64,000 bases of DNA from Asterella californica. Its lineage: Eukaryota > Streptophyta > Marchantiopsida > Marchantiales > Aytoniaceae. The stretch spans positions 28,928,001-28,992,000 of the forward strand of contig JAYKYS010000006.1 in assembly GCA_036924285.1 (NCBI GenBank). Direction: 5' to 3'. A program made the translations under genes and the position numbers. Under the pieces are notes generated by a model that made no database searches, was not told where the DNA came from, and was given only the letters and a program-made list of their open reading frames with translations. This document shows, in pieces, positions 22,142 to 34,169 of the stretch (position 1 is the stretch's first letter; the number at the start of each line of letters is the position of its first letter).

Positions 22142-25100
22142 TCTGAAGCCAAAGGAGCACGTCTTCACTTCTAGACCTTGATGATTTATCAGCGGAAGAT
22201 ATAGCTGGTCCATTTTCACAGCGAGAGTTTGCTACTAGGGTGTAGTTCTAGTTTTAGAAACGATACATGTACACTTGATTCATTTTGTAAAGTAATATCT
22301 TCTAATCTTGTTCTTCTAATTTGTGGGCGTCTTGTATCGTCTGTACAGACAGCTGTTTGTACAGTCAACTCTGATGTTATTCTTTTAGATTATTTTCTTT
22401 ATTCCTTTAGATATCAACGTGGTTTTTGTCTTAAAATGCTTTGGTATTGACCGTGATACATTTGAGATCTTAACTCGAATTCAATCTCATGCCGTGAATA
22501 CATCTGCAATTACAACTTGTCCGCTTCTACTGTAATACTTGGAGTTAAATTTAACCAAAGTTGGTAATAAAGAGGTTTTGTGAAGCATCATGTTATATGT
22601 AAAGTTTTCTGTTTGTAGATGACGGCTTGTGCCGCGCCGTCATATACCTTATAGTTTTGACAAGAAGTGATACTTATATCACTTTTCAATTTTTGCGTCT
22701 CTTGTGCTTTGACAGATTTTAAACATGTCATGATCGTCTTAATTCACTCCTCTTGCTGACGTTTTCCCAAGAATGATTTTTGGATATCATTTTCTTTTGC
22801 ATCGTCAAAATAAAAACACTGTAAAACTTCCTGTTTATTCAGTCATGAACCTATCATGCATTAGCTTGATGGGGAGAGTCTCCATCACCTGACATCAAGT
22901 TGTAGGTTAGATCCCTCACACCTTCTGATAGAGAGATAGAGAACCCTAGTTGATGACTGGAGTTCAGCTCATTAACAACATGACTAGAGTAAAATTCATG
23001 AAGCAAAAGTGTCAAGTTGACTTTGAAAAGTAATTTTATAGTCTTTTTCTAGATCTTCTATCCTTTTCCTGTAGCTAATACTAGTAAGAAGCTTTACTAT
23101 GACCCCCGAGGTGGTACCAGTAGCATTTCCCTGATGATGTGATGTAAATCTCACATTGCTATGTCATCGAAGTTACATAATATTAAAATAATAAACTTTT
23201 TATAAAATCATGAATAATTTACTTAAGTATTTCAAATGATTCTGCTCTATTTTGAAAAGAAAAAGAAAACTTTTTCACGAATCTATTTATTTTAAAATTT
23301 GTAATAAACGATGCATGCATTGTTACATGGATTGTCCGAACGGGCTTCCCCTTATACCTAATCTCACATGATGGTTAGAAGCGTCTGACCGAGTCAGCTA
23401 ACTTGAGCTAGCTTGTCAGGTATGCGGGAACCTTCTGAAAATGAAACATCGACTAAATCGAAAGACCGAAATCTGGTGAAGCTGATTAATAAAGCCGAAT
23501 CCGACTCCGAGCTTTTACTGGACTGGCACTTGCTTGCTGAGATAGGTTTATTGTTAGTTAAGCAAGCGTCATATCTTCTTCATATAAGGATCTCATACAT
23601 AGCGCGCAGGAACGAAGCGGTTGTGTGAAAATCTTTGAAGATTTCTGCTACTGATTCTCTCAACCAGCAGAAGAAGCAAAAAACGAGTTCGTATCTCCCG
23701 TCCCCAGAACAATTATCATCGAACAGTTACCCATGGCCAACGGCGAAAGCTTGGGAACTCCATTTGTTTCGGGTGAAGTGGACTCGACCTAAATCTGTAA
23801 GCCAGACAGCGTAGCAAGGACAGGAAAGACTTTGCATATGCATCATGATCAGGAGGTTATATTAATGGAGAATGTGAGAATATGGACAGCGGGCTAGAGA
23901 AGCTAGGCGGAATTGAAATCGTCGAAACTCAGGAACAGACAGGGGATCCGAAGGTTTCGTGAGTTTACTGACAGATCCTTCGTCTTCTCTTAAAACAAAC
24001 ACAAAACCTTCGTACATAAGTATGCGTTATTTACAAAGTACTAGTACAGGAAGAGTGCCATGGCAGGTCCTAAAACAAACTGCGCTGCAGGAGAGGTATT
24101 CGGTAAATTTGAAATTGACATCATCTAGACCGAGGGGACGATTCTCAAGAGTCTCTTTCCCAGCGCTCTAGATACGTATACCTTGATAATAAAATCAGCC
24201 ACCCTCATAAACAATTTGAAAGCTTCAAGAGTGTAAAAAACATCATCACTAATTAAAACATGCAGTTCCTATTCTCACTATAGTTTCTTTTAAGGAAAAC
24301 TTTGACTTCTATTGCATGGTAGGTTGGGGCTACAGTTTCTGATCATGATCATGAGCTCGAGGTGGCTAAGATGGCTTGTCTCCCATCTTTTAAACGTGTT
24401 ACACTTTCTGCGAGCTTTCTTTAATTTGAAGCGTTTCATGCATTGCCAATTGTCGTGTCTGAAGTCATCAAAACAGAGACTCTGGAGTCTCTGTTTGGTG
24501 ATCCACAATTAACTCTGCTCGAATTCTAAACATCCACATAGTAAAGAGAAACTTGCACATGATCGAATACATTTCTAGATCTCTAAAAGTTTGAAACTTA
24601 CACTGGATCGTAATAGCAAACTAATAACTACAAGTTGCCATCGTCTCGTTAGCTACTTCACACAATGGACCTTCTTATTCAGTGCTTATCTTACTCTTTA
24701 AGGACCTCTATATATAATGTCCATGCATGGGTCAAGTAGTTCCTATGAATCTACAAGAGAGAGACTTCTCTCACTGCAGAATTCTGCACTGTTCCTTCGC
24801 ACTGAGTTGAAATTAAAGATAAAAGTTGACATGAGGCTAGTCCATTAACGAATATTCTGTCAAAAAGTGCATAACTTACTTCTCACTAAATCCTATAATA
24901 TAGTTAAGCGTACTATCCATGATCTCCTCATTTTTATCAATCAATCTGGAATGAGGGAAGCCTGCTTCGTCATATATACATGACCTTGTGATGTTAGGAA
25001 CTCATTCCTTTACTGTCAGATTGCTTCTCTCTATGGTTGTTAATTTACCTCGACGTTTTTCTCCGCTAGCACTGTAACTTCAGGACACTCGTGCCTACAG

Positions 25101-26369
25101 AGGACCAGATTCCAGAACCCATGAGAAACAAGTTTAGACGAAAGCTCGTAGTTCGCTCATATGCTTGCTCCTTAAAAACATTGAACTAAGAAATATGGAA
25201 AGTGGAAGAGACTTCCCCACAACGATATTCATCGCCACCCTTCACGAAGAAAAGAAGAAAAGGAAAGGAGGGTTATCCTAATGTGGAATCGCCGAGGTCT
25301 GAGAAGATGGAGCCAGTGAGGATCATGACAAGTATCGACATTCCGAGTCAGGACCAGTAGTAGCACAAGTCTCTGGTGCAGTTCAGTATCGATCGGTACG
25401 ACAAGACCAGTAGTTGTTGTAAGAAGCTAACCGAACGACCATTCGACACCAGAACTGCTCCTTTTTGCACACAATTTGCATCTTCTTTGATCATTAATTC
25501 CACTGCAGATTATATCTCCTTCTATCCTGTTCTTATATCACCATCATTTAGGCGTGGCTTGCTCACAGTTCGAGAGGAGGTTGGTGTATAACATAAACTT
25601 TCCACATCTTTTATAATGTACGTATGTCTGTACCATTCTGGCGAGCTCACACTGTCGCTGGTTTGCTTTTCTGCAGACGGACGACTGGGAGTAGAAGGAT
25701 GCAAGAGCTCAGATAATTTGAGAGGTCACTTCTCTGGACCATATTTCCTTCTTGTCGGGATCTTGTCGATGGCAGGAAAATTTGGTCTCATGAGACGGCC
25801 ACTCCTAGAGCAGATAAGATTCTAACTGAAACAATGGATGAATATCAAATCTCCGGAGTGAGATCAGCAAGAGAAAACGTATCAGCGATCCGTGTAAAGA
25901 AGGTGTTGGAGAGCCAGTCGATCATTCTCCAAAAGCTCAAGATGAATTAAGGCAACAACAACAGAAGGAGAAGGAGACGAATACGAAGACCACGGATGGA
26001 TTCTAAAGCTAAGCTTTCATCTGCAAGATGCACATTCCTACTAAAGGATTCATGCACAGAAACTACGTAGAGAGGGCAGGTTATGGTGCCTTCGTGAATC
26101 ATAGAAAGGCTGGCTTTCATTCCATTGTACGCTGGATACAGAGTGCACAGAAAAGTGCTTTGGAGCATTGTAACCTTGTTGGCAGAGATATCCTGACCTT
26201 GCAAATTGCTACTAGTGCCACAGCAAGAAAGAGAGCTTTGTTAGTTCACTCTTGTAAGAGAAGAACGATTTACAGTCAAGAATGTACAGCGACTGAGATA
26301 AACGTCATAGTTAACCAGAAAGATGAAAATGATAGTAATCAGAGAGGAGTACAAACGGCCCGGTGCACG
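22142..26369. other. gene-poor spacer
   Basis: Mostly AT-rich DNA without a recognisable gene. Small marks include a 9-bp stem (ATGACGGC/GCCGTCAT) at about 22620-22645 and the palindromic CAGAGACTCTGGAGTCTCTG near 24475. Short frames at 23413-23628 (+, polar, no family) and 25947-26204 (-) are unsupported. Confidence 0.45.
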
Positions 26370-26990
26370 GACCTCCAAGGCAAAGGATGCTTCGCCAAAG
26401 TATACCGTCTTCTCTTTTTTGAGCAAAATCAAGTCATCAATGAGTTTGAATTTCAAAGAAATCAGTACTCAGCTGCCGAAACGTCACAATTATCGTTCGT
26501 CCGTCCTTGGTGAGATATTTTAATCTTGCCATCAAGCAGAAGACACTGGTCTTGCATGCGGACACTGACCACAAGGCTATTATGAGTGAGCACACGAGTC
26601 TCAATGATGGCAATGGAATCACATGATGGTCATTCGACTAAGAAAACTACTTTTTGGGAAAGAAGAGAAGTATGTGCGTTGATACATACATTATGGAGGA
26701 GCAGGGCGATGGATTCAGTTAATCGAACTACTTTAGTTTTTAGGTTTGTGGTTACCTGCCCAGCCCACTAATGAGATCATCGAGATCAAAGATCAGAGGG
26801 TGCATGAGAAGCTCCAGCGCTATACACAGTCTTCTCTTTTCTCTGTCGTTGAGACCCGAACGACGATGATGCAATCTGCAATCGTCGTCTTCTCTTGATG
26901 TGTGATACCCTCTGGAAGCCGGAGCAAAGCTGACAGGTAAACGAGATTCTGTCTGATGACGGCTTGTGATCTCAAACAAAATATTAGAGT
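26370..26990 (-). pseudogene. ABCG transporter nucleotide-binding-domain relic
   Basis: Part of the ATPase domain of a half-size ABCG (WBC) transporter. Exon remnant 1 (down to 26756) reads EKRRLCIALELLMHPLIFD then LISGLG, corresponding to the ABC signature and Walker B. The expected LDEPTSGLD is degraded, and the catalytic Glu after Walker B is lost. A GTAAC donor at 26755 and an acceptor ending at 26551 bracket an intron at a place usual for this family. Exon remnant 2 continues LMARLKYLTKDGRTIIVTF, STDFFEI, then after a 1-nt shift DDLILLKK and TVYFGEASFALE, the H-loop and D-loop-following segment with the switch His replaced by Arg. I found no Walker A or membrane domain nearby, so this is a fragment. 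Confidence 0.75.
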
Positions 26991-28596
26991 TTGCATTGAA
27001 ACGTCTTACGATGATGCACAGTTGTATCTTTGTCCTTGACCTTGACATACCGGCATAATCTACACTATAGAGGTCAGACTGGTCATTCCAGTTGCAACCA
27101 CCACTATTACATGCAATGGTGAACGATAACTTTACTATGTGCGAGGAAAGATCATCATCTCCTTCCGCACTTGTCCGGGAGATAAGAAATTCGAATTAAC
27201 TTCATTAAAGTTCATTGTAAGGCACCTATCTAGTTTAAACTTCATTAAGTGTGTTAATAACCTAATGAGTATTTATGGTGAAACTTACATTATTAAAGAC
27301 CCTACTGGACAATTAATACCAACACTCTCAAACCAACTATACAATACAAGTATATACAAATAAATATCCTAAATATATATAATGCGATTATATCCATATA
27401 TCTTTCATTCATGACACTGCATCGGTTAAGTGGTTAAAAAAAATTTGAAGATATCAAAAATTTGTTATGTTTCTCTTTCTTAGAAGACTGTCATAAAATA
27501 AATGATATGGTATTAAAAAATGTTTCATCCATGGTTATGTGCTCTGAAAAAAGAACAAGCTGCAGAGGAACAAGCTACGCTTGGTATGCAAGACAAATGG
27601 CACCATTTAAAATAGTTACATGATGTAGTAGACAGTGAAAAAACATGTATAAAGAAAAATGATCTCATGGACAATAGGATTTGAGATGGCACTGTCGCAT
27701 AAATATGACTTCTAACAATTTCAAAGTTACGACATGTTTTTAGAAGCAAAATTTACTGTCACGAACAGAAACAGGAGTTCAGTTTTATTTCACCGCATTC
27801 TAGTTTTGTACAGATTGTAAACATAAGATCTGATAATTCTCAATGTTGTTTGAAAAGTTAATGACTACACCAGAATAACTCATGTGACCAGCCAATGAAT
27901 TATTCATCAGACTTAGAACTTTTGACACAGCTAAAAAAATGATGAATTATATCAGATGTGTCAGATATAAAACTCCATGCTGATAATGACTCTTCGTAAG
28001 TCGACAAGTATTCAATCTGTTGAATTTTACTTTTGACGTAACTAAATGTTAAATTTTCTACTTTTTCATGAAAAATTGAAGATGCAACGTAATGGATTCC
28101 GTGGACGTTGCGAGCTGCGTCTTTTGTCACTTCGCTGTGGAGTCCGGGCATAGCGATGTACCAAGTGCAAAACGGAACGGAGGGTTGTCGAGTCATCAAA
28201 CATTCTCTGTCATCAGCACGTGGATTCTCTTTAGCCTAAAATCTTCGCGCCATTACGCTCATGATTTGTATGGGAGTGGAGACATTCATTCCAACAGACT
28301 TGGAATTATACCAGAGCGTTCAGCTGGCTGGATTCGAATTAGTGATTAGGGCATGTGCAGAATTAATGATTACGGACATTACCTTCCTAAGCTACCTCGA
28401 CCTCGGTCGATCTTTTCCCACCATGGTAAACTCTAGAATTTCAAGACCTATATGTCATTTGTTCATATTACGCGCATAGTAGGTAGCATTCTCAACCAGG
28501 CCTCCTTGAACAAATATGCATGCAATCTGAACTTCTGGGAACTTGTGTTCTCCTTTTGTTATCAGAGAATTATATAAGTGTTAATAGTATATATAT
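26991..28596. other. spacer without recognised gene
   Basis: AT-rich. The 99-codon minus frame at 27900-28199 is fairly polar but matches nothing I know. Any upstream exons of the ABCG relic (Walker A) would be expected here on the minus strand and were not recognised. Confidence 0.4.
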
Positions 28597-28860
28597 ATTA
28601 AGTAGACATAAATAATTAAAATAATTTATAGACGTTATTTGTTAGCTCATACCTGGAAACACGGAGAGAGTAAACAAAAACCCATAAGTGTAGACTGGAT
28701 CCTCACGCTTCAGAAAGTACAAGTCAGGGGCACTGTACTCATGAATATATAGTTTTAATCAGACATTTAATTTAATACCTAACCCTTCCTGTCGAAAGGG
28801 TTAAGTATTAAATTAAATGGAAATGCATTTCCCCCTCTTCCGAACTCGGAAGAGGGTGAA
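28597..28860. repeat. paired-hairpin dispersed repeat, copy 2
   Basis: Partner of 6224-6550. Hairpin 1 has 24-nt arms at 28764-28787 and 28796-28819 with one mismatch. Hairpin 2 has perfect 11-bp arms at 28833-28843 and 28846-28856. In hairpin 1 the inner stem reads CCCTT/AAGGG, where copy 1 has TTCTT/AAGAG, so both sides changed together. The order and spacing of the hairpins are preserved. Confidence 0.7.
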
Positions 28861-30982
28861 TATGCATGCTTGACAATAGAGCATGCATACACCTCTGGGG
28901 TCTACTTTCCCGCTTAAGTTACAATGGGGTATTACCTCCCCCTCTATTAACTCGGAGATATACTCCCCCCTAGTAACTATGGGTTGCTCGTGGTTAGGTT
29001 TTGTGATGGAGATGTAGAGTACACAAGGGTACATTAGAAAGTTATCTCCAGAGGAGTACGTATTCAAACGACTCTCACAGAGAGATATTATATGAATTGC
29101 ATCACGTATCCTGAAGGTTTAGGGTTAAGTGGTCTAAAAGTTCACTTTAACTCGAGAGAAAAATGGAAAGCCTCCAATTTTATCAAACAGTAGTGTGAGG
29201 AGGTTCTATGAGAAGCAATCAAGGTTAGTTAAATTCGGACCTGGTCATGATCATGGTCAGAGCGGCGCTGGTCATTCTCGTACTTTTCCTTCCAGAGTCT
29301 GCTTGTAGTACAACAACCTCACAGTATATGATCGCCACTGTAATCCACTCGCTTTAATTAACGAGGAAGGTACCAACCATTCCTCGATCTCAGGGGGAAC
29401 AAATCTGTGTATACTAACCAACTCATAAAGCTTGATGGTGATCGATGGCCTGACGTTCGAGGTGTTTGAAGGCTTTGGCCCTCGCTGTGAACTAACGGTA
29501 CAATTAATTATAGCTATCTCAGGAAACGTTCTCAAAACGTGAATGCATATATTATCTACACACTAGTTAGACTTGATACGACCAACAAACTTTGGTGAGT
29601 GAAACTTGAGTTCACGAGTTCTGCTTACTCATGAATGCAAGGTTTAAGACTTAACACGCCATCTTGTGACAGTAATTATAAAGGAAAGGCAAGGTCGGTA
29701 GTCGATGTATGGCCTTGATCACGGTTAGCAAATAAAAGTGAAATAATTATTCACTTCAAGTACTCACTGACAGAGACGAATCGTCTTATTTATTACCCTT
29801 CAGAAACAGAGTGTGCACAAGAGTGCCCCTTGAAAAGTTGAAAGCCTTGCATGAAAAGTTCAAAGCCTATTGATATAGACGTTGTGTATATATCCTGCTT
29901 TTAAAAGATCTGATTAATTTCCTCGCATCGTAAGGTTTCTGTTAAATCCGTCCTAGAATAATTCACAGCAAGATGGGTTCTCTTCTACTTCTGAAGTCCA
30001 TCCTCACTTCACATATCAAAGACATTAGATCTAGATAGTTCGTGTACCTTTAGAGAAATATGTTTCTGACCAAGGTGCGCTTGAGAGATCCATGATTCTA
30101 CTCTGGATTCAAAATGCATCTAGCACAGATAGTAAATTTAACTAGCAGCTTGCTCCCTCTAACTGTAAGCTTTTCTGTTTCCGACTAACTGCGAAACATG
30201 AATGCTTCTATGAAATATGCACAAATTGCCCAGGTCTGTATTATGACTGTTGAGACTAAATTTAGGTGCACACAGGATAACCATACTGTTGAGTCTGAAT
30301 CAGTCCTATCACAGCGTCGGTCGAGAAAGAAGATGAAATGGTTACGAAAAGGAACTGGCGGGAGCACGAAGATCTAAATTGCTGAAATACAGTGAGAAGA
30401 TTACATAATGATCAGCTGAGTTGGCAGAAACGAAGGAAAATTGATCAGCTTCTGAGTCAGATGTGTCAAGCAAGTTGAACCACCTTCACTGATAGTAGGT
30501 TCCTGGTGAAAGGCGATCTGGGTGAGGTTTTCCACTTCCAGGTGAACTGGATTAGTGGATTAGTTATTAGTTACAGTGTCATATCAAAAGGTCAGTGTTT
30601 CTTGCAACGGCTGTGTGCGAACCACGTGTAAAGTCACGTGAATGCCATATCCATCCTTTGGCAGGTGAAACTGAAAATCGAGTGGCATCTTCCAGTAGTT
30701 CTTGGAACAGTACTAGTCCATATCAGTGATGAGTCAAAGCGACGCCTGAAATCTCCAAGGACAACTACCACTTAGCGCCAGGAGAAGTAAACAGCCCGTC
30801 AGTTCGATCTAGACCACCTCCTTTCATTTCTTTTGTAACACCGAAAACTTGAGCGTGGACTGAGGGAATCTGAGTTGTTGATTACCTGTATGAGGGCGCA
30901 AGGCGGGAGAGTATAATCGATGGAAGTTCGTGATCAGCAGCATCCAAGATAGCTGTTGTGCGAGCTTCGCTTTTGACGATCT
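28861..30982. other. spacer without recognised gene
   Basis: No gene supported. The 87-codon minus frame at 29272-29535 has no recognisable motif. The first 250 bp after the hairpins are CT-rich (TACCTCCCCCTC, TACTCCCCCC) and may still belong to the same repeat. Confidence 0.4.
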
Positions 30983-31165
30983 GAAAGGATAGTTCAACAA
31001 GCATTACAACAACAGCTTAGAGAGGCCGAGGGTTGCATAAAAAGTCTGAAATCTGGAGTCAACGAGTCCTTACTTCTGCTTGAACAGTCGGATCTGAAGT
31101 AGCAGATGGCCATGGGGACCAGCTTGATCAATCAGTCGCAAATGTACAACCAGCTTCGTTACTAA
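30983..31165 (+). pseudogene. coiled-coil-like coding remnant
   Basis: A + strand stretch translates as ERIVQQALQQQLREAEGCIK, then SLKSGVNESLLLLEQSDLK, an in-frame TAG, QMAMGTSLINQSQMYNQLRY and TAA. The composition (Gln, Leu, Glu in heptad-like spacing) suggests a coiled coil. It ends about 300 bp before the gene at 31473 and could be a relic or an upstream exon. The family is not recognised. Confidence 0.3.
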
Positions 31166-31472
31166 ACTCCCTTCTAACAAGCAGACGCACGCTACCGAGG
31201 GATCGGCGAGAGCAGATCTTGAATATACTGATCAAGACTCCGAGGGAAAGGTTGCCGAGTTCAAGTTGGTGATGTGCAGAATGGAAGCACTGCAGGAGCA
31301 GCGAGCTCTGACACGGAGTCTGCCAGTACTGAGTCGAGACAAATGCTGAGAACGACGCTGCTGGGAGGGAAGTGAGTTTGCTTCACACTGGGAAGCCTTA
31401 GGGCATATGGCTCCACAGATCACCCGGAGAGTACCGGGGGAACTCGAGGAGCTCTAAGATTTTCTCGACCAC

Positions 31473-33134
31473 TTGTCCTTGAGCAACGTTACGAAAATGA
31501 ACAGCAGATATCGTGAAGCGGATTCTCCGATAGAAACTTCGATAAATTACCTGAAAAACCAAGCCTATCTGAAGTCTCCTTCCCCGAACCGATTGTACAG
31601 TCCTAGTTGCGGAGGGATAAACATGACTATTGCTCTAAGATCTACGCATCCCGCTGCAGCGTCGACACATGTGAATCATGTGACGTTGACAGATGCAGAT
31701 GCACGCTCATACCTGGAGGAGACGGGCTGGGTTGCCACCAAGATCGTCTATCAAGATGGCAAGACGAGATGGGTGTACAAAGCGCCGCCTGTCAATCAGT
31801 CTCCGGCCGTAGTCTTCCACACTTTATGTGGTGCGGCTGAGGAGTACAACAACCGGATTAAGAACATCGCTAAGGGCGATGAAAGCAGGACAAGAATTAC
31901 GATCGGCCTTCGCAGGAAGAGGCAGGCTGCAGGCACTACAGCTAACTGGAGGAACAAGATTCAGGAGAATCTCAAGTCCAACAAGAGAAGACCACGGCAG
32001 ACGATGTCAGCAGACAAGACGGAGGAGCTCGAGGCTCCGGATCCGAGTACTGGAGCAGATCTAGAGATTGATTCCGACCCTGATATGATCACGCCTGCAA
32101 CACAAAACCTCCTGTGTCTTTCAGACTTGATTGGTGAGATGGATGATGAGCTCGAGGATAAATTACCAGCTGGTCCAGCATTCAATGCTGATTCCGGCAG
32201 GAGACGACCGGAGCAGAAGCTGTCCAGGATCGTTGGTCATGACAAAACATTCAACGATGAAGTTGAGATGAACATGAGCGAAGCTCGTGACTTTCTCCGT
32301 GAGTCGGGCTGGGAGGTGAGCACGGTTGCCCGCAGACAGAGGAGGGATTGGGTCTACAAAGCTCCAGCGTGCGGAATTTACCGGGCAGTTGCGTATCAAA
32401 GCTTGTGGAGAGCCGTATCAGAGTACAACAGCAGGGTACGTTTCTTCAATAAAAAGTGCATAGAGCAGAAGCCCCTGATCAAGCTTGTTAACGGTTATAC
32501 CCACACGCAAAACATATGTTCTCAGATGGATGAGGAGAAGCCTGCACGCACGATAATGGACGAGAGGGAGGAAAGACTTGCTTGCAGCAGGCCTAGCAAG
32601 GGAGCAACTAAATTGCAACCAAAGTCATCACCCTGCTCGTCCAGTAGGCCAAGGAGGCCTTGCCCTTCAGAAGAGACGTCGACTGAACGGGAAGGAGACA
32701 GTTTAAGTAATTCTGGTAAGCGGAAGAGTTCAGCAAATCTCCCGGAGAGGTTTGCAGCTGGAGCGAACACTACTGGCCATGGAGATGTCAACAGCGCTAG
32801 CGTGTTGGGGAAGACCTTTGGGACTTTTGTGGGGGATGTTTATGAGGATGACCGAAACTACTTTCTGGAGATACATAGTCTCAACTTGAAGAAAGAGAAT
32901 ATGCGGATATTTGTCGAGAATGGTCATCTGATCATCCAGGCCACGTACAGCTCTGAAAATACCAGTAACAGATTTTCCGCGATATGTTCTGGTGCTCTCA
33001 ATTGCAGATTGACCCTGCCTGATGATGCCATACAAGAGTCCGTCACAGCTACACAGCTGAAGCCGGGAATTCTTCAACTGACCATTTCTAAATCTACGAG
33101 AAATCTGACGAAGTTTGAGATTCCAATCAAATGA
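31473..33134 (+). CDS. two GW...VYKAP domains fused to an alpha-crystallin domain
   Basis: An intact 553-aa single-exon frame. Two related ~58-residue domains lie at about 74-132 (ARSYLEETGWVATKI, WVYKAP, FHTLCGAAEEYNNR) and 267-325 (ARDFLRESGWEVSTV, WVYKAP, YQSLWRAVSEYNSR), joined and followed by basic/acidic, Ser-rich linkers. The C-terminus, about 448-551, is an alpha-crystallin/HSP20 fold: VGDVYEDDRNYFLEIHSL, MRIFVENGHLIIQATY, CRLTLPDDAI and PGILQLTISKS, ending IPIK. The ACD call is solid by pattern. The GW domain resembles the MBD-like/DUF7028-type region of plant IDM1 proteins (GW, basic, Y-x-SP, small C-terminal helix), but this is inference. Arabidopsis IDM2 and IDM3 are ACD proteins that work with IDM1 in active DNA demethylation, so a fusion would be meaningful. 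Part of this gene is repeated as a relic at 39993-40140. Confidence 0.85.
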   Translation: MSLSNVTKMNSRYREADSPIETSINYLKNQAYLKSPSPNRLYSPSCGGINMTIALRSTHPAAASTHVNHVTLTDADARSYLEETGWVATKIVYQDGKTRWVYKAPPVNQSPAVVFHTLCGAAEEYNNRIKNIAKGDESRTRITIGLRRKRQAAGTTANWRNKIQENLKSNKRRPRQTMSADKTEELEAPDPSTGADLEIDSDPDMITPATQNLLCLSDLIGEMDDELEDKLPAGPAFNADSGRRRPEQKLSRIVGHDKTFNDEVEMNMSEARDFLRESGWEVSTVARRQRRDWVYKAPACGIYRAVAYQSLWRAVSEYNSRVRFFNKKCIEQKPLIKLVNGYTHTQNICSQMDEEKPARTIMDEREERLACSRPSKGATKLQPKSSPCSSSRPRRPCPSEETSTEREGDSLSNSGKRKSSANLPERFAAGANTTGHGDVNSASVLGKTFGTFVGDVYEDDRNYFLEIHSLNLKKENMRIFVENGHLIIQATYSSENTSNRFSAICSGALNCRLTLPDDAIQESVTATQLKPGILQLTISKSTRNLTKFEIPIK

Positions 33135-34169
33135 CTCGGAGGTATATAGATGTCGAGACCTTATTTATGGTTGCAGTAGGCATGGTATTTTCAACCCAGA
33201 CCTACGAACATCAAGGTGGATGTCCAGTACGAGACTATGGTCTGGTTCTTGCTCCTCGATCATGATTAAGGTTCCTTGCTCTATGTGTCGTTCTAATCTT
33301 TCTTTCTTCAGGATGGTGCAGGTCGTATAATTTTGCAGGTCCACGTGCACCAGTAAACTCAAATCATGGCCTTTTGGTTCAATTTCTTCTTCGTGTTTGA
33401 GTCGGTTACTTCTCCTCCTCCATCTATTCTCCGCTGATGATGAAAACCATGATATGAAATAAAAGGAAGGAAGACAGTTATAATTACCTGCTTAATCCAC
33501 TATCATGGTCAAACAATAGAGAAGCAGACTTGAATATTCCTTGTATCTATGTATACAATATCTCTACCCTGTAACTTCAAGTTCCATTGGTCTGAAGATG
33601 CAGAGTTCGTCCGTTACTGGTAGATCTTTTGTATCCGATGATTCTTGTCAATTTGTTTCTCGTACATATGTCCTCTATAATATCTGATGAGAAATTAAAC
33701 CACACGTTCATAGAGGAATGTCAAATAATTATGTCCAGATCTTTACACAGTCTTGTATATTAGCTATAGCTAGTAGTTCATGACCCTTTTGATTTGAATG
33801 TGTGTGCCGAAAGTAACAATATCAATCGTGCAAATGAAACTATATAACTGAGTCAAACGGAATTTCAATGGTTACCCCTGATCGAAAAGATAAATTTTCA
33901 CGGCCAGCTACTAGCTAGGGAATTTGAAAGCGGGTGAATTCAACAAGTTCGTGCACCTTCCAACACCGTGAGCTTGCACCATGGCCAGCGCCAGTTGATT
34001 CAAGTGTATAGTGTTCACGGAAGTCCCATTATGGAGCAAAACTGTATCCCACATTGAGCAAAGAAAATAAAAATGTACATTCTTTTTACGAAAATGGAAG
34101 AATTTATGTCTTGAGGAACTCTTTAATTTTCATTTAAGAAACTGGAAAAATGAAGACGGTTATAGACAA
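33135..34169. other. 3' flank and spacer
   Basis: Presumed 3' UTR of the preceding gene followed by AT-rich spacer. No other gene seen. Confidence 0.45.

Noticed and set aside
26028..26513. 161-codon + frame
   Set aside because: Its 3' part lies antisense to the ABCG relic, which has clear family motifs; the + frame has none.
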